A stretch of 64,000 nucleotides of DNA from Schnuerera sp. xch1 (GCF_019931165.1 NZ_JAIOUP010000012.1:16987-80986); one strand, 5' to 3'. Counted from the first letter of the stretch, positions 1 through 10,143 are shown. Program-made: numbers and translations. Notes: a model not told the origin generated them from the letters alone.

Positions 1-323
1 ATTGCATAATATACCCATTCTGCGATGTTTTCTGCATGATCTCCTATTCTTTCCATATCAGTAATTATCTTTAGAGAAGATGAAATAAGTCTTAAATCAC
101 TTGCAACAGGTTGCTGTTGCAATAATAGCTTCATACATCTTTTTTCAATATGACTTTCAATATTATCTATTTCATCATCGTTTTCTACTATTCGCTTTGC
201 TAATTCTACATCTTGTTCTTTGAGAGCTGTTACAGCTATCTTTATGGAGCTTTCGATTAAATTACCCATTTCAATTAATTCATTGTTCAGCGAATCCAAT
301 TCTCTATCAAATTTACTTCTCAT
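1..323 (-). CDS. phoU: Phosphate signalling protein PhoU, partial
   Basis: The gene starts at ATG 323 and runs off the left edge, so only the first 107 residues are visible. They show the PhoU helical-bundle pattern: an N-terminal RELDSLNNELIEMG helix, then an acidic NDDEIDNIE turn and the DMERIGDHAENIAEW signature that marks the first PhoU repeat. PhoU is a cytoplasmic dimer that links the Pst transporter to the PhoR kinase and represses the Pho regulon when phosphate is ample. It is the last gene of pstSCAB-phoU, 26 bases after pstB, with an AGAGGTG ribosome site. The identity is firm; the second repeat lies outside the window. Confidence 0.95.
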   Translation of the reverse strand, partial: MRSKFDRELDSLNNELIEMGNLIESSIKIAVTALKEQDVELAKRIVENDDEIDNIESHIEKRCMKLLLQQQPVASDLRLISSSLKIITDMERIGDHAENIAEWVYYA

Positions 324-349
324 AATTGTCACCTCTTTCAATTTATTCA

Positions 350-1102
350 CTAACCAAATCTACCAGTTATATAATCTTCTGTACGCTTATCTTTTGGTAC
401 AGAGAATATATTAACAGTTTTATCATACTCAATCAGTTCACCATTTAGGAGAAAGGCTGTTTTATCAGAGATTCTAGTTGCTTGTTGCATATTATGAGTT
501 ACTATAACTATTGTATAGTCTTTTTTTAATTCTTGTATCAATTCTTCGATCTTTGTAGTAGAAATAGGATCAAGGGCAGATGTTGGTTCATCCATCAATA
601 ATACTTCTGGTTCAATAGCTAGTGCCCTTGCTATACAAATTCTCTGTTGTTGTCCACCAGATATCCTTAAAGCATTTTTCTTGAGATCATTCTTTACTTC
701 ATCCCAAATTGCTGCAGATTTTAAACTTTTTTCAACAATTTCATCTAGTTTAGATTTATTTTTTACTCCATGGGTCCTTGGTCCATACGCAATATTGTCA
801 TATATACTCATTGGAAATGGATTAGGTTTTTGAAATACCATGCCGACTCTTTTTCTTAGTAGATTTACATCAGAATTTTCAGCATATATATCTTCACTAT
901 CAAGAAGGATATCTCCTTTGATTGTACATTTTTCAACTAAATCATTCATACGGTTTAAGCTTTTTAATAGAGTAGATTTACCGCATCCTGATGGACCTAT
1001 AAGAGCAGTTATTTTTTTCTCATGGATATTCATATTTATGTTTTTTAAAGCATGAAAATCATCATAATATAAATTCATGTTTTTTATAACAAATTTATTC
1101 AT
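350..1102 (-). CDS. pstB: Phosphate ABC transporter ATP-binding protein PstB
   Basis: 250 residues, the usual PstB length. Walker [10 protein letters not shown] lies near residue 36, the ABC signature ISGGQQQR near 147, and Walker [13 protein letters not shown] near 167; the PstB-typical [18 protein letters not shown] segment follows the Q-loop. It hydrolyses ATP at the inner face of the membrane to drive phosphate import through PstA/PstC. Its start overlaps the end of pstA by 8 bases, so the two are probably translationally coupled. No irregularities seen. Confidence 0.98.
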   Translation of the reverse strand: MNKFVIKNMNLYYDDFHALKNINMNIHEKKITALIGPSGCGKSTLLKSLNRMNDLVEKCTIKGDILLDSEDIYAENSDVNLLRKRVGMVFQKPNPFPMSIYDNIAYGPRTHGVKNKSKLDEIVEKSLKSAAIWDEVKNDLKKNALRISGGQQQRICIARALAIEPEVLLMDEPTSALDPISTTKIEELIQELKKDYTIVIVTHNMQQATRISDKTAFLLNGELIEYDKTVNIFSVPKDKRTEDYITGRFG

Positions 1103-1913
1103 TTCGATTCTCCTTTGTCAATTTATTACTTAGTAATGTAGATAAAACATTTATAATTAATATTACAAGCAATAGTATAACTCCTGTTGCATAAGATTCA
1201 TCTACATGCATTCCTTCTGTGGAAAGCACATACATATGAAGGGCTAGAGTACGTCCTGATGAGAAAAAACTATTTGGAATTTTTGTAGCAGTTCCTAAAG
1301 TAAATATCAATGCTGCAGTCTCTCCAACAATACGACTTACAGAAAGAATGATTCCTGATAAGATCCCTGGCATAGTTACAGGAAGAACTATTTTAAAAAT
1401 AGTACGTAGTTTACCAGCTCCAAGTCCAAAACTTGCTTCTCTAAGAGAATCATCAACAGACATTAAAGCTTCTTCAGTAGATCTTATAATTAAAGGCAAT
1501 ACCATTATTACAACTGTTAAAGTACCTGCTAATAATGAATATTGAAAATCGAGATATATAACAAAGAATAACATACCAAATAATCCATATACTATTGAGG
1601 GTATTCCTGATAATGTTTCTGTTGTTATTCTAATTATTTCAACTAATTTGCTACCCTTTTTTGCATATTCTATAAGGTAAAATCCTGTAAATACACCAAT
1701 AGGTGTTGCAACTAAAAGTGTAAGGACTACTAGCATTAAAGTAGTAATTATAGCAGGGAACAGTGATATATTTTTTGTTGTGTATTTTAATCCAAACAAA
1801 GACGGAGTTAGGTTTGGTATACCCCTTATCAAAATATGACCAATCATGAAGAACAATACGCCAAATGTTATAATAGCTGATAGTTTTACAGCAAATCGTA
1901 TTACTTTACTCAA
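1095..1913 (-). CDS. pstA: Phosphate ABC transporter permease PstA
   Basis: 272 residues with about six hydrophobic segments and the permease EAA loop around [20 protein letters not shown], which docks onto PstB. PstA forms the phosphate channel together with PstC. The [13 protein letters not shown] segment is typical of the family. The start codon overlaps the pstC stop by 4 bases (ATGA), indicating coupled translation in the pst operon. Confidence 0.97.
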   Translation of the reverse strand: MSKVIRFAVKLSAIITFGVLFFMIGHILIRGIPNLTPSLFGLKYTTKNISLFPAIITTLMLVVLTLLVATPIGVFTGFYLIEYAKKGSKLVEIIRITTETLSGIPSIVYGLFGMLFFVIYLDFQYSLLAGTLTVVIMVLPLIIRSTEEALMSVDDSLREASFGLGAGKLRTIFKIVLPVTMPGILSGIILSVSRIVGETAALIFTLGTATKIPNSFFSSGRTLALHMYVLSTEGMHVDESYATGVILLLVILIINVLSTLLSNKLTKENRNE

Positions 1914-2770
1914 TTTTTACTCCTCCTTCTGACAATTAGAAAGGTTCCATTGATAATTAGGATAAATATAAACAATACTGCAGCTGTTGCTATTAGAGCT
2001 TCTCTATGTTCATCAGCAGCATATGCCATTTCAATTACTATATTAGTAGTAAGAGTTCTTATCCCTTTTGTAATTCTAGCAGGCATACGAGCTTGATTTC
2101 CAGCTACTAATATTACTGCCATAGTTTCTCCTATTGCTCTACCAATTCCCAATATTATACTTGATAATACACCTGATTTTGCAGCAGGTAGTATTACCGA
2201 CATAATAGTTCTCTCATGCGTTGCACCAAGGGCAATACTTCCTTTATAGTAGCCTTCAGGTACAGCTTTAAGGGAAGCCTCTGACATACTTATAACAGTA
2301 GGAAGTATAATGATTCCAAGTAAAATGGAGGCAGTAAGAATGTTCATGCCTGTTCCTCCAAATATGTCTCTTATAATTGGTACAATAACAACTAAAGCAA
2401 AAAATCCATACACTATTGAAGGAATTCCAGCCATTAAATTGATACCTGGTTTTAATAATTTATATAGCTTATTATTGCAAAACTTTGACAAATATACTGC
2501 TGTCAAAACACCTATAGGAACTCCTATAATTATTGCACCTATAGTAACATAAATTGAACCCATTATCATTGGCAATATTCCAAAGGACGGAGGCGTATTG
2601 CTTGGTTTCCATTCAGTTCCAAGAAGAAAATGTTTGAGACCATATTCCTGTATAAAAGGAATACCTCCAGTAAATATAAATAAACATATAAGAATTATAG
2701 CTACTACAGATATAACTGCACTAATTAGAAAGACACCTTTCATAAAATATTCAAAGGATTTTGAACTCAT
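1910..2770 (-). CDS. pstC: Phosphate ABC transporter permease PstC
   Basis: 286 residues with six predicted membrane helices, the [14 protein letters not shown] segment and the EAA-type loop GATHERTIMSVILP. This is the second channel subunit of the high-affinity phosphate importer. It lies 16 bases downstream of pstS and overlaps pstA by 4 bases. Length and motifs are normal for the family. Confidence 0.97.
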   Translation of the reverse strand: MSSKSFEYFMKGVFLISAVISVVAIILICLFIFTGGIPFIQEYGLKHFLLGTEWKPSNTPPSFGILPMIMGSIYVTIGAIIIGVPIGVLTAVYLSKFCNNKLYKLLKPGINLMAGIPSIVYGFFALVVIVPIIRDIFGGTGMNILTASILLGIIILPTVISMSEASLKAVPEGYYKGSIALGATHERTIMSVILPAAKSGVLSSIILGIGRAIGETMAVILVAGNQARMPARITKGIRTLTTNIVIEMAYAADEHREALIATAAVLFIFILIINGTFLIVRRRSKN

Positions 2771-2786
2771 TTTTTCACCTTCATTT

Positions 2787-3710
2787 CTATTTTACCATCG
2801 CATTCCACTCAGTTGTTTCACCTGTATAAATTGATTTTACATCTTCAAGGGTTAGGTCTTCTGTAGGATTTGAATTGTTAACTATTACTGCAATACCATC
2901 TTGAGCTATTACTTCTGAAGTTAATTCAGCGAGTTCTGATTCTTTAAGTTCTCTTGATGCCATCCCTAAGTCAGCAGTACCTTCCATTGTTGATTGCATA
3001 CCAGCTGATGAGCCTGTGGATTGAATTTCGATTGATACTCCTGAGTGAATTTCTTGATATGCTTCAACTAATTTTTCCATTACTGGAGTTACTGAAGTGG
3101 AACCTGCCACTACTAAGTTACCTTCTTGTTCACCATTTGCTTCATATGCTGTTAAATCATTTCCAATTTGTACATAACCTTCTTTTAATACAATTTCTTG
3201 ACCTTCTGTACTTAATATGAAGTTTAAGAAATCTTCGGATAATGTGTTAAGTTTTCCTTTATATGCTATATTGAATGGTCTTGATATTTTATAAGAGTTA
3301 TTTTGTACATTTTCAGCAGTAGCTTCTGCTCCTTCTATTTTCAAAGCTTTTACAGTATCATTTAAAGAGCCTAATGAAATATATCCTATACTATATTCAT
3401 CACCAGTTACTGTGGTCATAACTGCATTGGTGCTGTTTTGAACAACAGCTTCAGTATAAGTTCTATCTGTTTCATTACCATTTTCACCTTTTTCTAATAT
3501 TCCTACTATTTCTGTAAACGCTTCTCTAGTTCCTGAACCATCTTCTCTAGTTGCTACATTTATAGTACTACTTGCATCAAAATTACTTTCACTATTTTTA
3601 GCTGGAGAATTTGTGTTATCTCCTGTTTTAGCTGTATTATCATTTGAACAGCTAGCTATAATAGTCATTGTCATGATTGATACTAAAAAGATACTCCATA
3701 TTTTTTTCAT
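2787..3710 (-). CDS. pstS: Phosphate-binding lipoprotein PstS
   Basis: 307 residues. The N-terminus is a lipoprotein signal: MKKIW, a hydrophobic core and a lipobox ending IIASC near residue 20, so the protein should be anchored on the outer face of the membrane. The PBP-like fold shows the phosphate-site segments AGSTSVTPVME, STGSSAGMQSTMEGTADLG and REDGSGTREAF. In this clostridial arrangement the two lobes appear in circularly permuted-looking order (REDGSGTREAF before AGSTSVTPV). First gene of the operon, preceded by AAAGGCAGG and a PhoP-type repeat box. Confidence 0.95.
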   Translation of the reverse strand: MKKIWSIFLVSIMTMTIIASCSNDNTAKTGDNTNSPAKNSESNFDASSTINVATREDGSGTREAFTEIVGILEKGENGNETDRTYTEAVVQNSTNAVMTTVTGDEYSIGYISLGSLNDTVKALKIEGAEATAENVQNNSYKISRPFNIAYKGKLNTLSEDFLNFILSTEGQEIVLKEGYVQIGNDLTAYEANGEQEGNLVVAGSTSVTPVMEKLVEAYQEIHSGVSIEIQSTGSSAGMQSTMEGTADLGMASRELKESELAELTSEVIAQDGIAVIVNNSNPTEDLTLEDVKSIYTGETTEWNAMVK

Positions 3711-3767
3711 AATATAATACCTGCCTTTCGTTATATCTTTATTTTCAATATAAGTTTACAGAGAGAA

Positions 3768-3807
3768 TGTAAAATCTGTTGCATATAGAATGTAAAATCT
3801 ATGTAAA
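3768..3807 (-). promoter_or_regulatory. PhoP-type box upstream of pstS
   Basis: Read on the minus strand, TTTACA occurs at 3807-3802, 3796-3791 and 3773-3768, with a degenerate TATGCA at 3785-3780. The starts are spaced 11, 11 and 12 bases. Low-GC Gram-positive PhoP binds direct TT(A/C/T)ACA hexamers at 11-base spacing, so this is a good Pho-box candidate about 60 to 100 bases before the pstS start. Binding is inferred. Confidence 0.75.
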
Positions 3808-3834
3808 ATTTTAAGTATATAAAAATAATATTTA

Positions 3835-3863
3835 TTGCATGAAAAGCATATTAATGATATACT
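3835..3863 (+). promoter_or_regulatory. Sigma-A promoter of rpsF-ssb-rpsR
   Basis: TTGCAT at 3835-3840 and TATACT at 3858-3863 are separated by 17 bases, placing the transcript start near 3870, just before the leader hairpin of rpsF. It is divergent from the pst promoter. Confidence 0.6.
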
Positions 3864-3874
3864 TTATAAGTAAA

Positions 3875-3910
3875 TCCTTGCTCTTAATTAGAGCCGATAG
3901 TCCAAAAGGA
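3875..3910 (+). promoter_or_regulatory. Candidate S6:S18-responsive leader of rpsF
   Basis: A hairpin GCUCU-UAAUU-AGAGC (3880-3894) is followed at once by CCG (3894-3896), and an outer helix pairs UCCUU (3875-3879) with AAGGA (3906-3910), which is part of the rpsF Shine-Dalgarno. Known rpsF leaders bind the S6:S18 complex through a hairpin with a bulged CCG. The fold here would hide the ribosome site when closed; this is an inference from sequence alone. Confidence 0.5.
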
Positions 3911-3920
3911 GGTGAAAAAC

Positions 3921-4205
3921 ATGAGAAAATACGAAGCAGTGTTTATTTTTATGGCAAGTCTAGAAGAAGAAAAAAGAAATCAACTATTTGATAGATTAAA
4001 AGGTATCATAGAAAAAGATGGTACTATTTCTAATGTAGATGAGTGGGGGAATAGAAAGTTAGCATATGAAATAAATGACTTAACAGAAGGATACTATATT
4101 ATTGTTAACTTCGAATCCACCCCTGAAGTTGTAGATGAGGTAGATAGAATAAGCAAAATCACCGACAGTATAATAAGACATATGATAATTAGAGAAGAAA
4201 AGTAG
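3921..4205 (+). CDS. rpsF: 30S ribosomal protein S6
   Basis: 94 residues from ATG 3921, which sits 7 bases after AAAGGAGGTG; a GTG at 3912 lies inside that ribosome site and is not a credible start. The sequence RKYEAVFIF... WGNRKLAYEIN... GYYIIVNFE is classic bS6. S6 binds 16S rRNA together with S18 in the platform of the small subunit. First gene of rpsF-ssb-rpsR, a conserved bacterial order. Confidence 0.98.
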   Translation: MRKYEAVFIFMASLEEEKRNQLFDRLKGIIEKDGTISNVDEWGNRKLAYEINDLTEGYYIIVNFESTPEVVDEVDRISKITDSIIRHMIIREEK

Positions 4206-4231
4206 TCAATTAATTTAAGGTGGTGTTTTGG

Positions 4232-4678
4232 TTGAATAGTGTTGTGTTAATTGGAAGGCTTACGAGAGATCCTGAATTAAGGTATATCCCAAATACAGGG
4301 AGCCCAGTGGCCAGGTTTAGTTTAGCGGTAGATAAGCAGTTATCCAAGGAAAAGAAGCAAGAACTTGAATCAAAAGGACAACCAACAGCCGACTTTATAA
4401 ACATCGTTGTATGGGGAAAACAAGCTGAGAATTGTGCAAATTATCTAGCTAAAGGAAGACTTACTGCAGTACAAGGAAGAATTCAATCTGGCTCTTACGA
4501 AGCAAAAGATGGTACAAGAAGGTATACAACTGACGTTGTAGCGTCGAGAGTTGAATTTTTAGAGTGGGGAAATAACAATAACAATTCTAATTTTGATTCT
4601 GATTTCAATAACTCAAATACGGATTTTCCAGGAGTAGATGGTTTCGATCCCGTAGACGACGATAACATTCCATTCTAA
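4232..4678 (+). CDS. ssb: Single-stranded DNA-binding protein
   Basis: 148 residues from TTG 4232, placed 6 bases after AAGGTGGTG; the upstream GTG at 4220 is inside the ribosome site. The OB fold starts [17 protein letters not shown], includes [12 protein letters not shown] and [12 protein letters not shown], and ends near residue 108. A low-complexity Asn/Asp linker leads to the acidic tip DDDNIPF that recruits repair and replication proteins. It covers single-stranded DNA during replication. A TTG start for ssb is somewhat unusual. Confidence 0.97.
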   Translation: MNSVVLIGRLTRDPELRYIPNTGSPVARFSLAVDKQLSKEKKQELESKGQPTADFINIVVWGKQAENCANYLAKGRLTAVQGRIQSGSYEAKDGTRRYTTDVVASRVEFLEWGNNNNNSNFDSDFNNSNTDFPGVDGFDPVDDDNIPF

Positions 4679-4694
4679 GAAGGAGGGAAGAAAG

Positions 4695-4919
4695 GTGCAA
4701 AGAAGATTTAGACCAAGAAAAAGAGTTTGCAATTTTTGTGCGGACAAAGTTGAACATATAGATTATAAAGATATAAATAAATTAAAAAAATATGTTACTG
4801 ATAGAGGGAAAATTCTCCCAAGAAGAATTACTGGTAACTGTGCGAAACATCAAAGAGAATTAACAAGAGCTATAAAACGTGCAAGACAAATTGCATTGCT
4901 GCCATATAGTGCAGATTAA
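4695..4919 (+). CDS. rpsR: 30S ribosomal protein S18, zinc-ligand form
   Basis: 74 residues from GTG 4695 after AAGGAGGG. The [12 protein letters not shown] start, a later [17 protein letters not shown] and the C-x2-C...C-x2-H arrangement identify the C+ version of bS18, expected to bind zinc. It pairs with S6 on the small subunit. Its presence next to the candidate leader hairpin fits S6:S18 autoregulation of the operon. Confidence 0.97.
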   Translation: MQRRFRPRKRVCNFCADKVEHIDYKDINKLKKYVTDRGKILPRRITGNCAKHQRELTRAIKRARQIALLPYSAD

Positions 4920-4942
4920 GAGAGGAATAACCTCTCTTTTTT
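4918..4942 (+). terminator. Rho-independent terminator after rpsR
   Basis: AAGAGAGG (4918-4925) pairs with CCTCTCTT (4931-4938) around a 5-base loop, followed by a T-run. The stem begins on the rpsR stop codon. Confidence 0.85.
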
Positions 4943-4944
4943 GT

Positions 4945-4973
4945 TTGACATATAATAGTATACTCTGTATTAT
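4945..4973 (+). promoter_or_regulatory. Sigma-A promoter for the MazG-like/yybS/gdpP operon
   Basis: A consensus TTGACA (4945-4950), a 17-base spacer and TATTAT (4968-4973) start directly behind the rpsR terminator. Confidence 0.75.
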
Positions 4974-5037
4974 TTTAATAGGACTATATTTTAATATAAC
5001 TTTTTATGAGCAAGTATTATGATAAAAGGGTGAAATT

Positions 5038-5361
5038 ATGGACGAAAAGAGAGAAGTGGATATAATAAAAAATGTTAGAACTATAGAGTGGCTAAAAAGT
5101 GAACTATTAACTTCAGTGGCTTATCTATATAAGACTTTATCCGAAGGAGAAGATGACACCAATAAAGATTTAGAAGATACAATTTCTAATATTATGTTAT
5201 TGTCTTTTCTATTAAGTAAACGATTAGGATTAGATTATGAAAATATAAGTTCTAATCTTGAGGACAAAATAAGATTAAATATATTAGAAGATCATAAAAT
5301 TGAGAAATGGTATGGAGATCTAAGTGAACTGTTAGAGTTTATAAAATCCAAGCAAGAATAG
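5038..5361 (+). CDS. MazG-like family protein
   Basis: 107 residues, all-helical and acidic, with no membrane segment. It resembles the short MazG-like (all-alpha NTP pyrophosphatase fold) proteins found upstream of yybS in Clostridia; the first helices contain IEWLKSELLTSVAYLYKTL and a DLEDTISNIMLLSFLLSKRLG segment. The classic catalytic EExxE motif is not clearly present, so enzymatic activity is uncertain. It is the first gene behind the promoter at 4945 and lies 10 bases from the next gene. Confidence 0.65.
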   Translation: MDEKREVDIIKNVRTIEWLKSELLTSVAYLYKTLSEGEDDTNKDLEDTISNIMLLSFLLSKRLGLDYENISSNLEDKIRLNILEDHKIEKWYGDLSELLEFIKSKQE

Positions 5362-5371
5362 GGGTGGAAAT

Positions 5372-6340
5372 TTGAATACAGAATTGAAAAACAAGATAAT
5401 GGAGACCATATTTGTATTAGTAATAGCTACAATATTTATGATAGTAGGTATGTATTATTTTCCATGGATAATCTTTTTATATCCTATCCTATTTATATTA
5501 TTAGGGGTTAGACAGGGGCTAAATTTAGCAATAATAGGCTTAATTTTATCAACTTTATCTATTGGATTAATTATGGATATAATATCTGGTATAGTAATAC
5601 TTATAACTTTTGCACCTTTAAGTATTACTATTATATATACTCTTAAGAAGAGAAAAAGTTCCACTGAAATTTTAGCTGTATCTACTTTAGTTTTTCTTCT
5701 GAGTGTCTTATTGATAATTGTAATGATGAATGATATAACTGGAGTTAATATTATTAGTCTGTTAACCAATATTATTAATCAGTTAAAAGAAGCTTTTGAT
5801 CAATCGATTGATAATCAAATTGAAATATTGTACGAATTAAAATTATCTAACTATCAAATATTGCAGATTAAGGATTTAATAGAGGATACATTTCAATATA
5901 TATTAACTATAACGCCATCTATGATTATAGTATTTTCCTTAATAACTGCATATTTAAATTATTTAATATCATCATTATCCCTCAGAAAATTAGGATATGG
6001 CATAGTTTTTATTCCCCGATTTTCAAGGTTTAAATTACCTAGAAATATTTTAGTAGGTATAGGAATTATGTTTTTGGTTACTTTTTCATTAAGTTATCTG
6101 GGAATGCATCACTCTGAGGCAGTACTCGTAAACTTAATTGTGCTTGCATTTTTTGTATTTTTCACTCAAGGTTTATCAGTGACATATTATAAATTAGCAC
6201 AGTGGAAAGTTAATAAAATTACTAGGATGTTTATTGTATTGTTCATTATTATATTGTCATCAGTTCTAGGAGGAATAATTACGATTATAGGGGTACTGGA
6301 TACAATATTTGACTTTAGAAGATTTAGAAGATCTGTTTAA
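5372..6340 (+). CDS. yybS: YybS family membrane protein (DUF2232)
   Basis: 322 residues from TTG 5372 behind GGGGTGG. Highly hydrophobic with about eight membrane segments, and the order MazG-like, this gene, gdpP, rplI, dnaB matches the conserved Firmicutes yybS-gdpP-rplI-dnaB neighbourhood. The family (DUF2232) has no proven function; an S-component-like transporter fold has been suggested by resemblance only. The constant linkage to gdpP hints at a shared process but this is unproven. Confidence 0.8.
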   Translation: MNTELKNKIMETIFVLVIATIFMIVGMYYFPWIIFLYPILFILLGVRQGLNLAIIGLILSTLSIGLIMDIISGIVILITFAPLSITIIYTLKKRKSSTEILAVSTLVFLLSVLLIIVMMNDITGVNIISLLTNIINQLKEAFDQSIDNQIEILYELKLSNYQILQIKDLIEDTFQYILTITPSMIIVFSLITAYLNYLISSLSLRKLGYGIVFIPRFSRFKLPRNILVGIGIMFLVTFSLSYLGMHHSEAVLVNLIVLAFFVFFTQGLSVTYYKLAQWKVNKITRMFIVLFIIILSSVLGGIITIIGVLDTIFDFRRFRRSV

Positions 6341-6360
6341 ATCCATTTAGGAGGATTATT

Positions 6361-8349
6361 ATGAATAATAAAAATTCAATTAACATGAAAGATGGGAAAC
6401 TATATTTAATAATCATAGGGGTCCTTATAGCTATAATTGCTTACTTTCAGCCAATTTTAGCATTGCTTCTTACTATTGCTTTAGCCTATTTAATCTACCA
6501 ATATATCGCTACTATAAATAATAAGGAGAAAGAATGGACCAAATACATTGAAAGCTTAGCAGAAGAATTTGATTCGGTTACTAAGCATGCTGTATTTAAT
6601 ATGCCATTTCCTCTAGTAATGTTAGATTCAAACTATACCATATCATGGTATAATACAAGATTTTTTGACATGATTGGTGAAGAGAATATATTAAATAAGC
6701 CAATTAATGAGCTCATACCTTGCTTTAACATAGAAAAATTGGAAAAGAATTCTGATAATGAAGTACCTATAAATGTTGAATGCAATGAACAATATTATAG
6801 GGTTTACTATAATGTAGTGGAAAGTAAAAAAGGTAGTATTGTAATGCTATACTGGATTGATAATACTCATTATATAAAACTTTATAACAAGTCTATGGAT
6901 AAGAGGATTTCGGTCTGTTTAGCATATATAGATAACTATGATGAAGTAAGAAATAACACTTCTGAAGTCAATAGGCCTCTAGTATTTGCAGAAATTGATA
7001 AAATCTTAAATTCTTTTGCTAATATGAATAAAGGATTAGTACGAAAGTACGAAAACGATAAATATATATTAATATTTGAGAGTAGATATTTAAAAGAAAT
7101 TCAGGATAAAAAATTTGATATATTGGATAGAATTAGAGAAATTGATAAAGGAAATACAATATCAGTAACATTGAGTATGGGAGTAGGAACAAATGGAAAT
7201 AATCCAAGTGAATGCTATGAATATGCAAGAGCCGCAATAGATATTGCATTGGGCAGAGGCGGAGATCAAGTAGTAGTAAAAGAAGATTATAATTTAAGCT
7301 TCTATGGTGGTAAAACCAAGGCAATAGAAAAGAGAAATAAGGTTAAATCTAGAGTTATATCCCATGCTTTAATGCAGCTTATTGATCAATCTGATGAAGT
7401 ATTCGTAATGGGACACAAAAATGCAGACATGGATGCCTTTGGCGCATCATTAGGAATAATTAGAGCTGTTAAGAACAGGTATAAGGATGGATATTTGGTT
7501 TTAAGTGGATCAAATCCGTCTATAAAAAATGTCTATGATAGAATGATACGAGAAGAGCCTGAATATTTGGACTTGATTATTACTCCAGATAAAGCTAAAG
7601 ATATGGTTAATGAATCGTCACTTTTAGTGGTAGTGGATAATCATAAACCTAGTTTTATGGAAGTTCCTGAACTTCTAGATTTGACAGATAAGGTAGTGTT
7701 GATTGATCATCATAGAAGAGGGGCAGAATTTATACAAGATCCAATACTTACCTATTTGGAACCATATGCGTCATCTACTTGCGAATTAGTAACGGAGATA
7801 CTATATTATATGGAAGATAAATTAAAGATGACAAAATTTGAAGCAGATGCGTTACTAGCTGGTATAACTGTAGATACTAAAAACTTTACGTTTCAAACTG
7901 GAGTAAGAACCTTTGAAGCTGCTTCTATTCTAAAAAGAGCAGGAGCTGATACTGGAAATGTAAGTCAATTATTCAGAGATGATTTTGATATATTTTTACA
8001 AAAAGCGGAAGTAGTAAAGAATTCTAGGATAGTGTTTAATAAAATTGCCATAGGGAGATTAGAATTTGATTCAGATGATTCGGTTTTGATTGCAGCACAA
8101 TCGGCAAATGAATTATTAAATATTAATGGAGTAGAAGCCTCTTTTGTGTTAACTCATTCAGAAGGTAAAATTCATATAAGCGGTAGATCACTAGGAAACC
8201 TGTCTGCTCAATTGATACTTGAGAAACTTGGCGGTGGCGGACATTTGACTAGTGCAGGGGCTCAAATTGAAGAAAAAACTATGGATCAGGCAGAAGAAAT
8301 GCTTATTGATATTATAGATGATTATTTAAGGGAAGGTGATGAAGAATGA
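6361..8349 (+). CDS. gdpP: Cyclic-di-AMP phosphodiesterase GdpP (YybT)
   Basis: 662 residues. Two membrane helices (about 13-50), a PAS-like segment (about 75-140), a degenerate GGDEF domain (about 175-300) and a DHH/DHHA1 phosphoesterase (about 345-655). The metal motifs are [12 protein letters not shown] near residue 350 and LIDHHRRG near 447; the DHHA1 part has HISGRSLG and [11 protein letters not shown]. GdpP hydrolyses c-di-AMP to pApA and sets its cellular level, which governs potassium and osmolyte transport. It overlaps rplI by 4 bases (ATGA). A c-di-AMP riboswitch and ktrAB occur elsewhere in this window. Confidence 0.96.
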   Translation: MNNKNSINMKDGKLYLIIIGVLIAIIAYFQPILALLLTIALAYLIYQYIATINNKEKEWTKYIESLAEEFDSVTKHAVFNMPFPLVMLDSNYTISWYNTRFFDMIGEENILNKPINELIPCFNIEKLEKNSDNEVPINVECNEQYYRVYYNVVESKKGSIVMLYWIDNTHYIKLYNKSMDKRISVCLAYIDNYDEVRNNTSEVNRPLVFAEIDKILNSFANMNKGLVRKYENDKYILIFESRYLKEIQDKKFDILDRIREIDKGNTISVTLSMGVGTNGNNPSECYEYARAAIDIALGRGGDQVVVKEDYNLSFYGGKTKAIEKRNKVKSRVISHALMQLIDQSDEVFVMGHKNADMDAFGASLGIIRAVKNRYKDGYLVLSGSNPSIKNVYDRMIREEPEYLDLIITPDKAKDMVNESSLLVVVDNHKPSFMEVPELLDLTDKVVLIDHHRRGAEFIQDPILTYLEPYASSTCELVTEILYYMEDKLKMTKFEADALLAGITVDTKNFTFQTGVRTFEAASILKRAGADTGNVSQLFRDDFDIFLQKAEVVKNSRIVFNKIAIGRLEFDSDDSVLIAAQSANELLNINGVEASFVLTHSEGKIHISGRSLGNLSAQLILEKLGGGGHLTSAGAQIEEKTMDQAEEMLIDIIDDYLREGDEE

Positions 8350-8792
8350 AGGTAATATTATTAAAGGATGTAAAGGGTTTAGGAAAAGAAGGAGATATGG
8401 TAAATGCCAAGGATGGATATGCTAGAAATTATCTTTTACCAAAAAAATTTGCGATAGAAGCAACACCAGCAAATACAAAGAAATGGAAAATAGATATGAA
8501 AAATAAAAAACAAAAAGAAAAAGAAGAGTATGAAAGTGCTCTTAAATTAAAGGAAAAAATTGAAAATTCTACTGTCGAATTAAAGAGTAAAGCAGGAGAA
8601 GGTGGAAGACTTTTTGGCTCAATTACATCAAAAGATATTTCAGGAGCATTAAAAAAGCAACATAATATAGATATAGATAAGAAAAAAATTGAAATGGACG
8701 ATAATATTAAATCTTTAGGAGTAACTACTGTAGAAGTAAAGGTATATCCAGAAACTACTGCTACGTTAAGGGTCAAAGTAGTAGAAAAATAG
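8346..8792 (+). CDS. rplI: 50S ribosomal protein L9
   Basis: 148 residues. N-terminal [17 protein letters not shown] with [15 protein letters not shown] is the rRNA-binding domain, followed by a lysine/glutamate-rich connecting helix and a C-terminal domain ending [17 protein letters not shown]9 is a large-subunit protein near the L1 stalk that helps hold reading frame. Translationally coupled to gdpP by a 4-base overlap. Confidence 0.98.
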   Translation: MKVILLKDVKGLGKEGDMVNAKDGYARNYLLPKKFAIEATPANTKKWKIDMKNKKQKEKEEYESALKLKEKIENSTVELKSKAGEGGRLFGSITSKDISGALKKQHNIDIDKKKIEMDDNIKSLGVTTVEVKVYPETTATLRVKVVEK

Positions 8793-8796
8793 CGAG

Positions 8797-10143
8797 GTGA
8801 TTCAAATAGAAGCACAAGCATTAGGTAGAATTCCACCACATAGTTTAGAAGCAGAGCAATCTGTATTAGGTTCTATGATAATAAACAAGGAAGCTATAAA
8901 CACAGCTATAGAGCAACTTCATCCAGATGATTTCTACAAAGAAGCAAATAGAGAGATATTTGAAGCCATAGTAAATTTATTCAATAGGAATGAACCAGTG
9001 GATTTAATCACTTTATCTGAGGAATTAAGAAAGAGAGGCACATTGGAGAATATTGGAGGGGTTACATATCTTGCCGATTTATCAGGAGGGATAGCTACAA
9101 CTTCAAATGTTAAGTATTATTGTGATATAGTTGAAGAAAAATCTATATTGAGACGTTTGATAAAATCTTGCGACGATATAGTAGGTAAAAGTTATGAAGG
9201 CAGCGAAGAAGTTAACGCTATAATAGAACAAGCAGAAAAAAATATATTCGATATTACTCAAGGAAGACATAGAGATGGGTTTTCTCCATTAAAAAATGTA
9301 TTGTTAGATAGCTTTTCAAAGATAGAAGAAATGGCAGCTAATCAAGGAGATTTAACTGGTCTTACTACTGGATTTATAGATATTGACAACAAGCTATCAG
9401 GAATGCAAAAATCTGACTTAATACTTTTAGCTGCACGGCCATCTATGGGTAAAACTGCTTTAGGCATAAATATTGCTACCAATTCGTCTATTAAAGCAAA
9501 TGCTAATGTAGGAGTATTTTCTTTAGAAATGTCTAAAGAGCAACTTGTCCAAAGAATGATTAGTTCAGTAGCCCATGTAGATTTACAAAAGATAGTCAGT
9601 GGACGTTTAGATGAAGATGAATGGATAAAGATTATTGATTCTATGGGACCCTTATCTAAAGCTAAGGTATTTATAGACGATACAGCGGGAATATCATTGA
9701 CAGAAATGAAAGCTAAATGCAGAAGATTGAAAATAGAAAAGGGGCTAGATTTAGTTGTAATAGATTATTTACAGTTGATGCAATTAGAAGGGAAGCAAGA
9801 AAATAGGCAGCAGGAAATATCTGCTATATCGAGAGGACTTAAAGCATTAGCAAAGGAAATGGATTGTCCTGTTATAGCATTATCACAACTTTCTCGTGCA
9901 CCAGAGTTGCGTTCTGATCATAGGCCTATACTTTCAGACTTAAGGGAATCTGGAGCAATAGAGCAGGATGCTGATGTAGTATTATTTTTATACAGAGATG
10001 AATATTATAATGAGGATTCGGATAAAAAGAATATAGGAGAGGTAATAATAGCAAAACATAGAAATGGACCAACTGGAACTGTTGAATTAGTTTGGAAAAA
10101 AGAATTTACAAAATTCTTAAATAAAGAGAATTTTGGTGGATAG
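8797..10143 (+). CDS. dnaB: Replicative DNA helicase DnaB
   Basis: About 448 residues. The N-terminal domain carries RIPPHSLEAEQSVLGSM; the RecA-like domain has Walker A ARPSMGKTALG near residue 226, the DYLQLM motif and a C-terminal arginine/DLRESGAIEQDAD region. No intein is present. It unwinds DNA ahead of the fork and works with the DnaD/DnaI-type genes at 12.3-14.4 kb. The start is unclear: the only GTG (8797) is part of GAGGTGA, itself the best ribosome site, so true initiation may be at 8797 or at a rare codon such as ATA 8806. Confidence 0.97.
   Translation: MIQIEAQALGRIPPHSLEAEQSVLGSMIINKEAINTAIEQLHPDDFYKEANREIFEAIVNLFNRNEPVDLITLSEELRKRGTLENIGGVTYLADLSGGIATTSNVKYYCDIVEEKSILRRLIKSCDDIVGKSYEGSEEVNAIIEQAEKNIFDITQGRHRDGFSPLKNVLLDSFSKIEEMAANQGDLTGLTTGFIDIDNKLSGMQKSDLILLAARPSMGKTALGINIATNSSIKANANVGVFSLEMSKEQLVQRMISSVAHVDLQKIVSGRLDEDEWIKIIDSMGPLSKAKVFIDDTAGISLTEMKAKCRRLKIEKGLDLVVIDYLQLMQLEGKQENRQQEISAISRGLKALAKEMDCPVIALSQLSRAPELRSDHRPILSDLRESGAIEQDADVVLFLYRDEYYNEDSDKKNIGEVIIAKHRNGPTGTVELVWKKEFTKFLNKENFGG

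Noticed and set aside
8429..8839. 136-residue minus-strand frame opposite rplI
   Set aside because: It is a serine/phenylalanine-rich shadow of the rplI coding strand.
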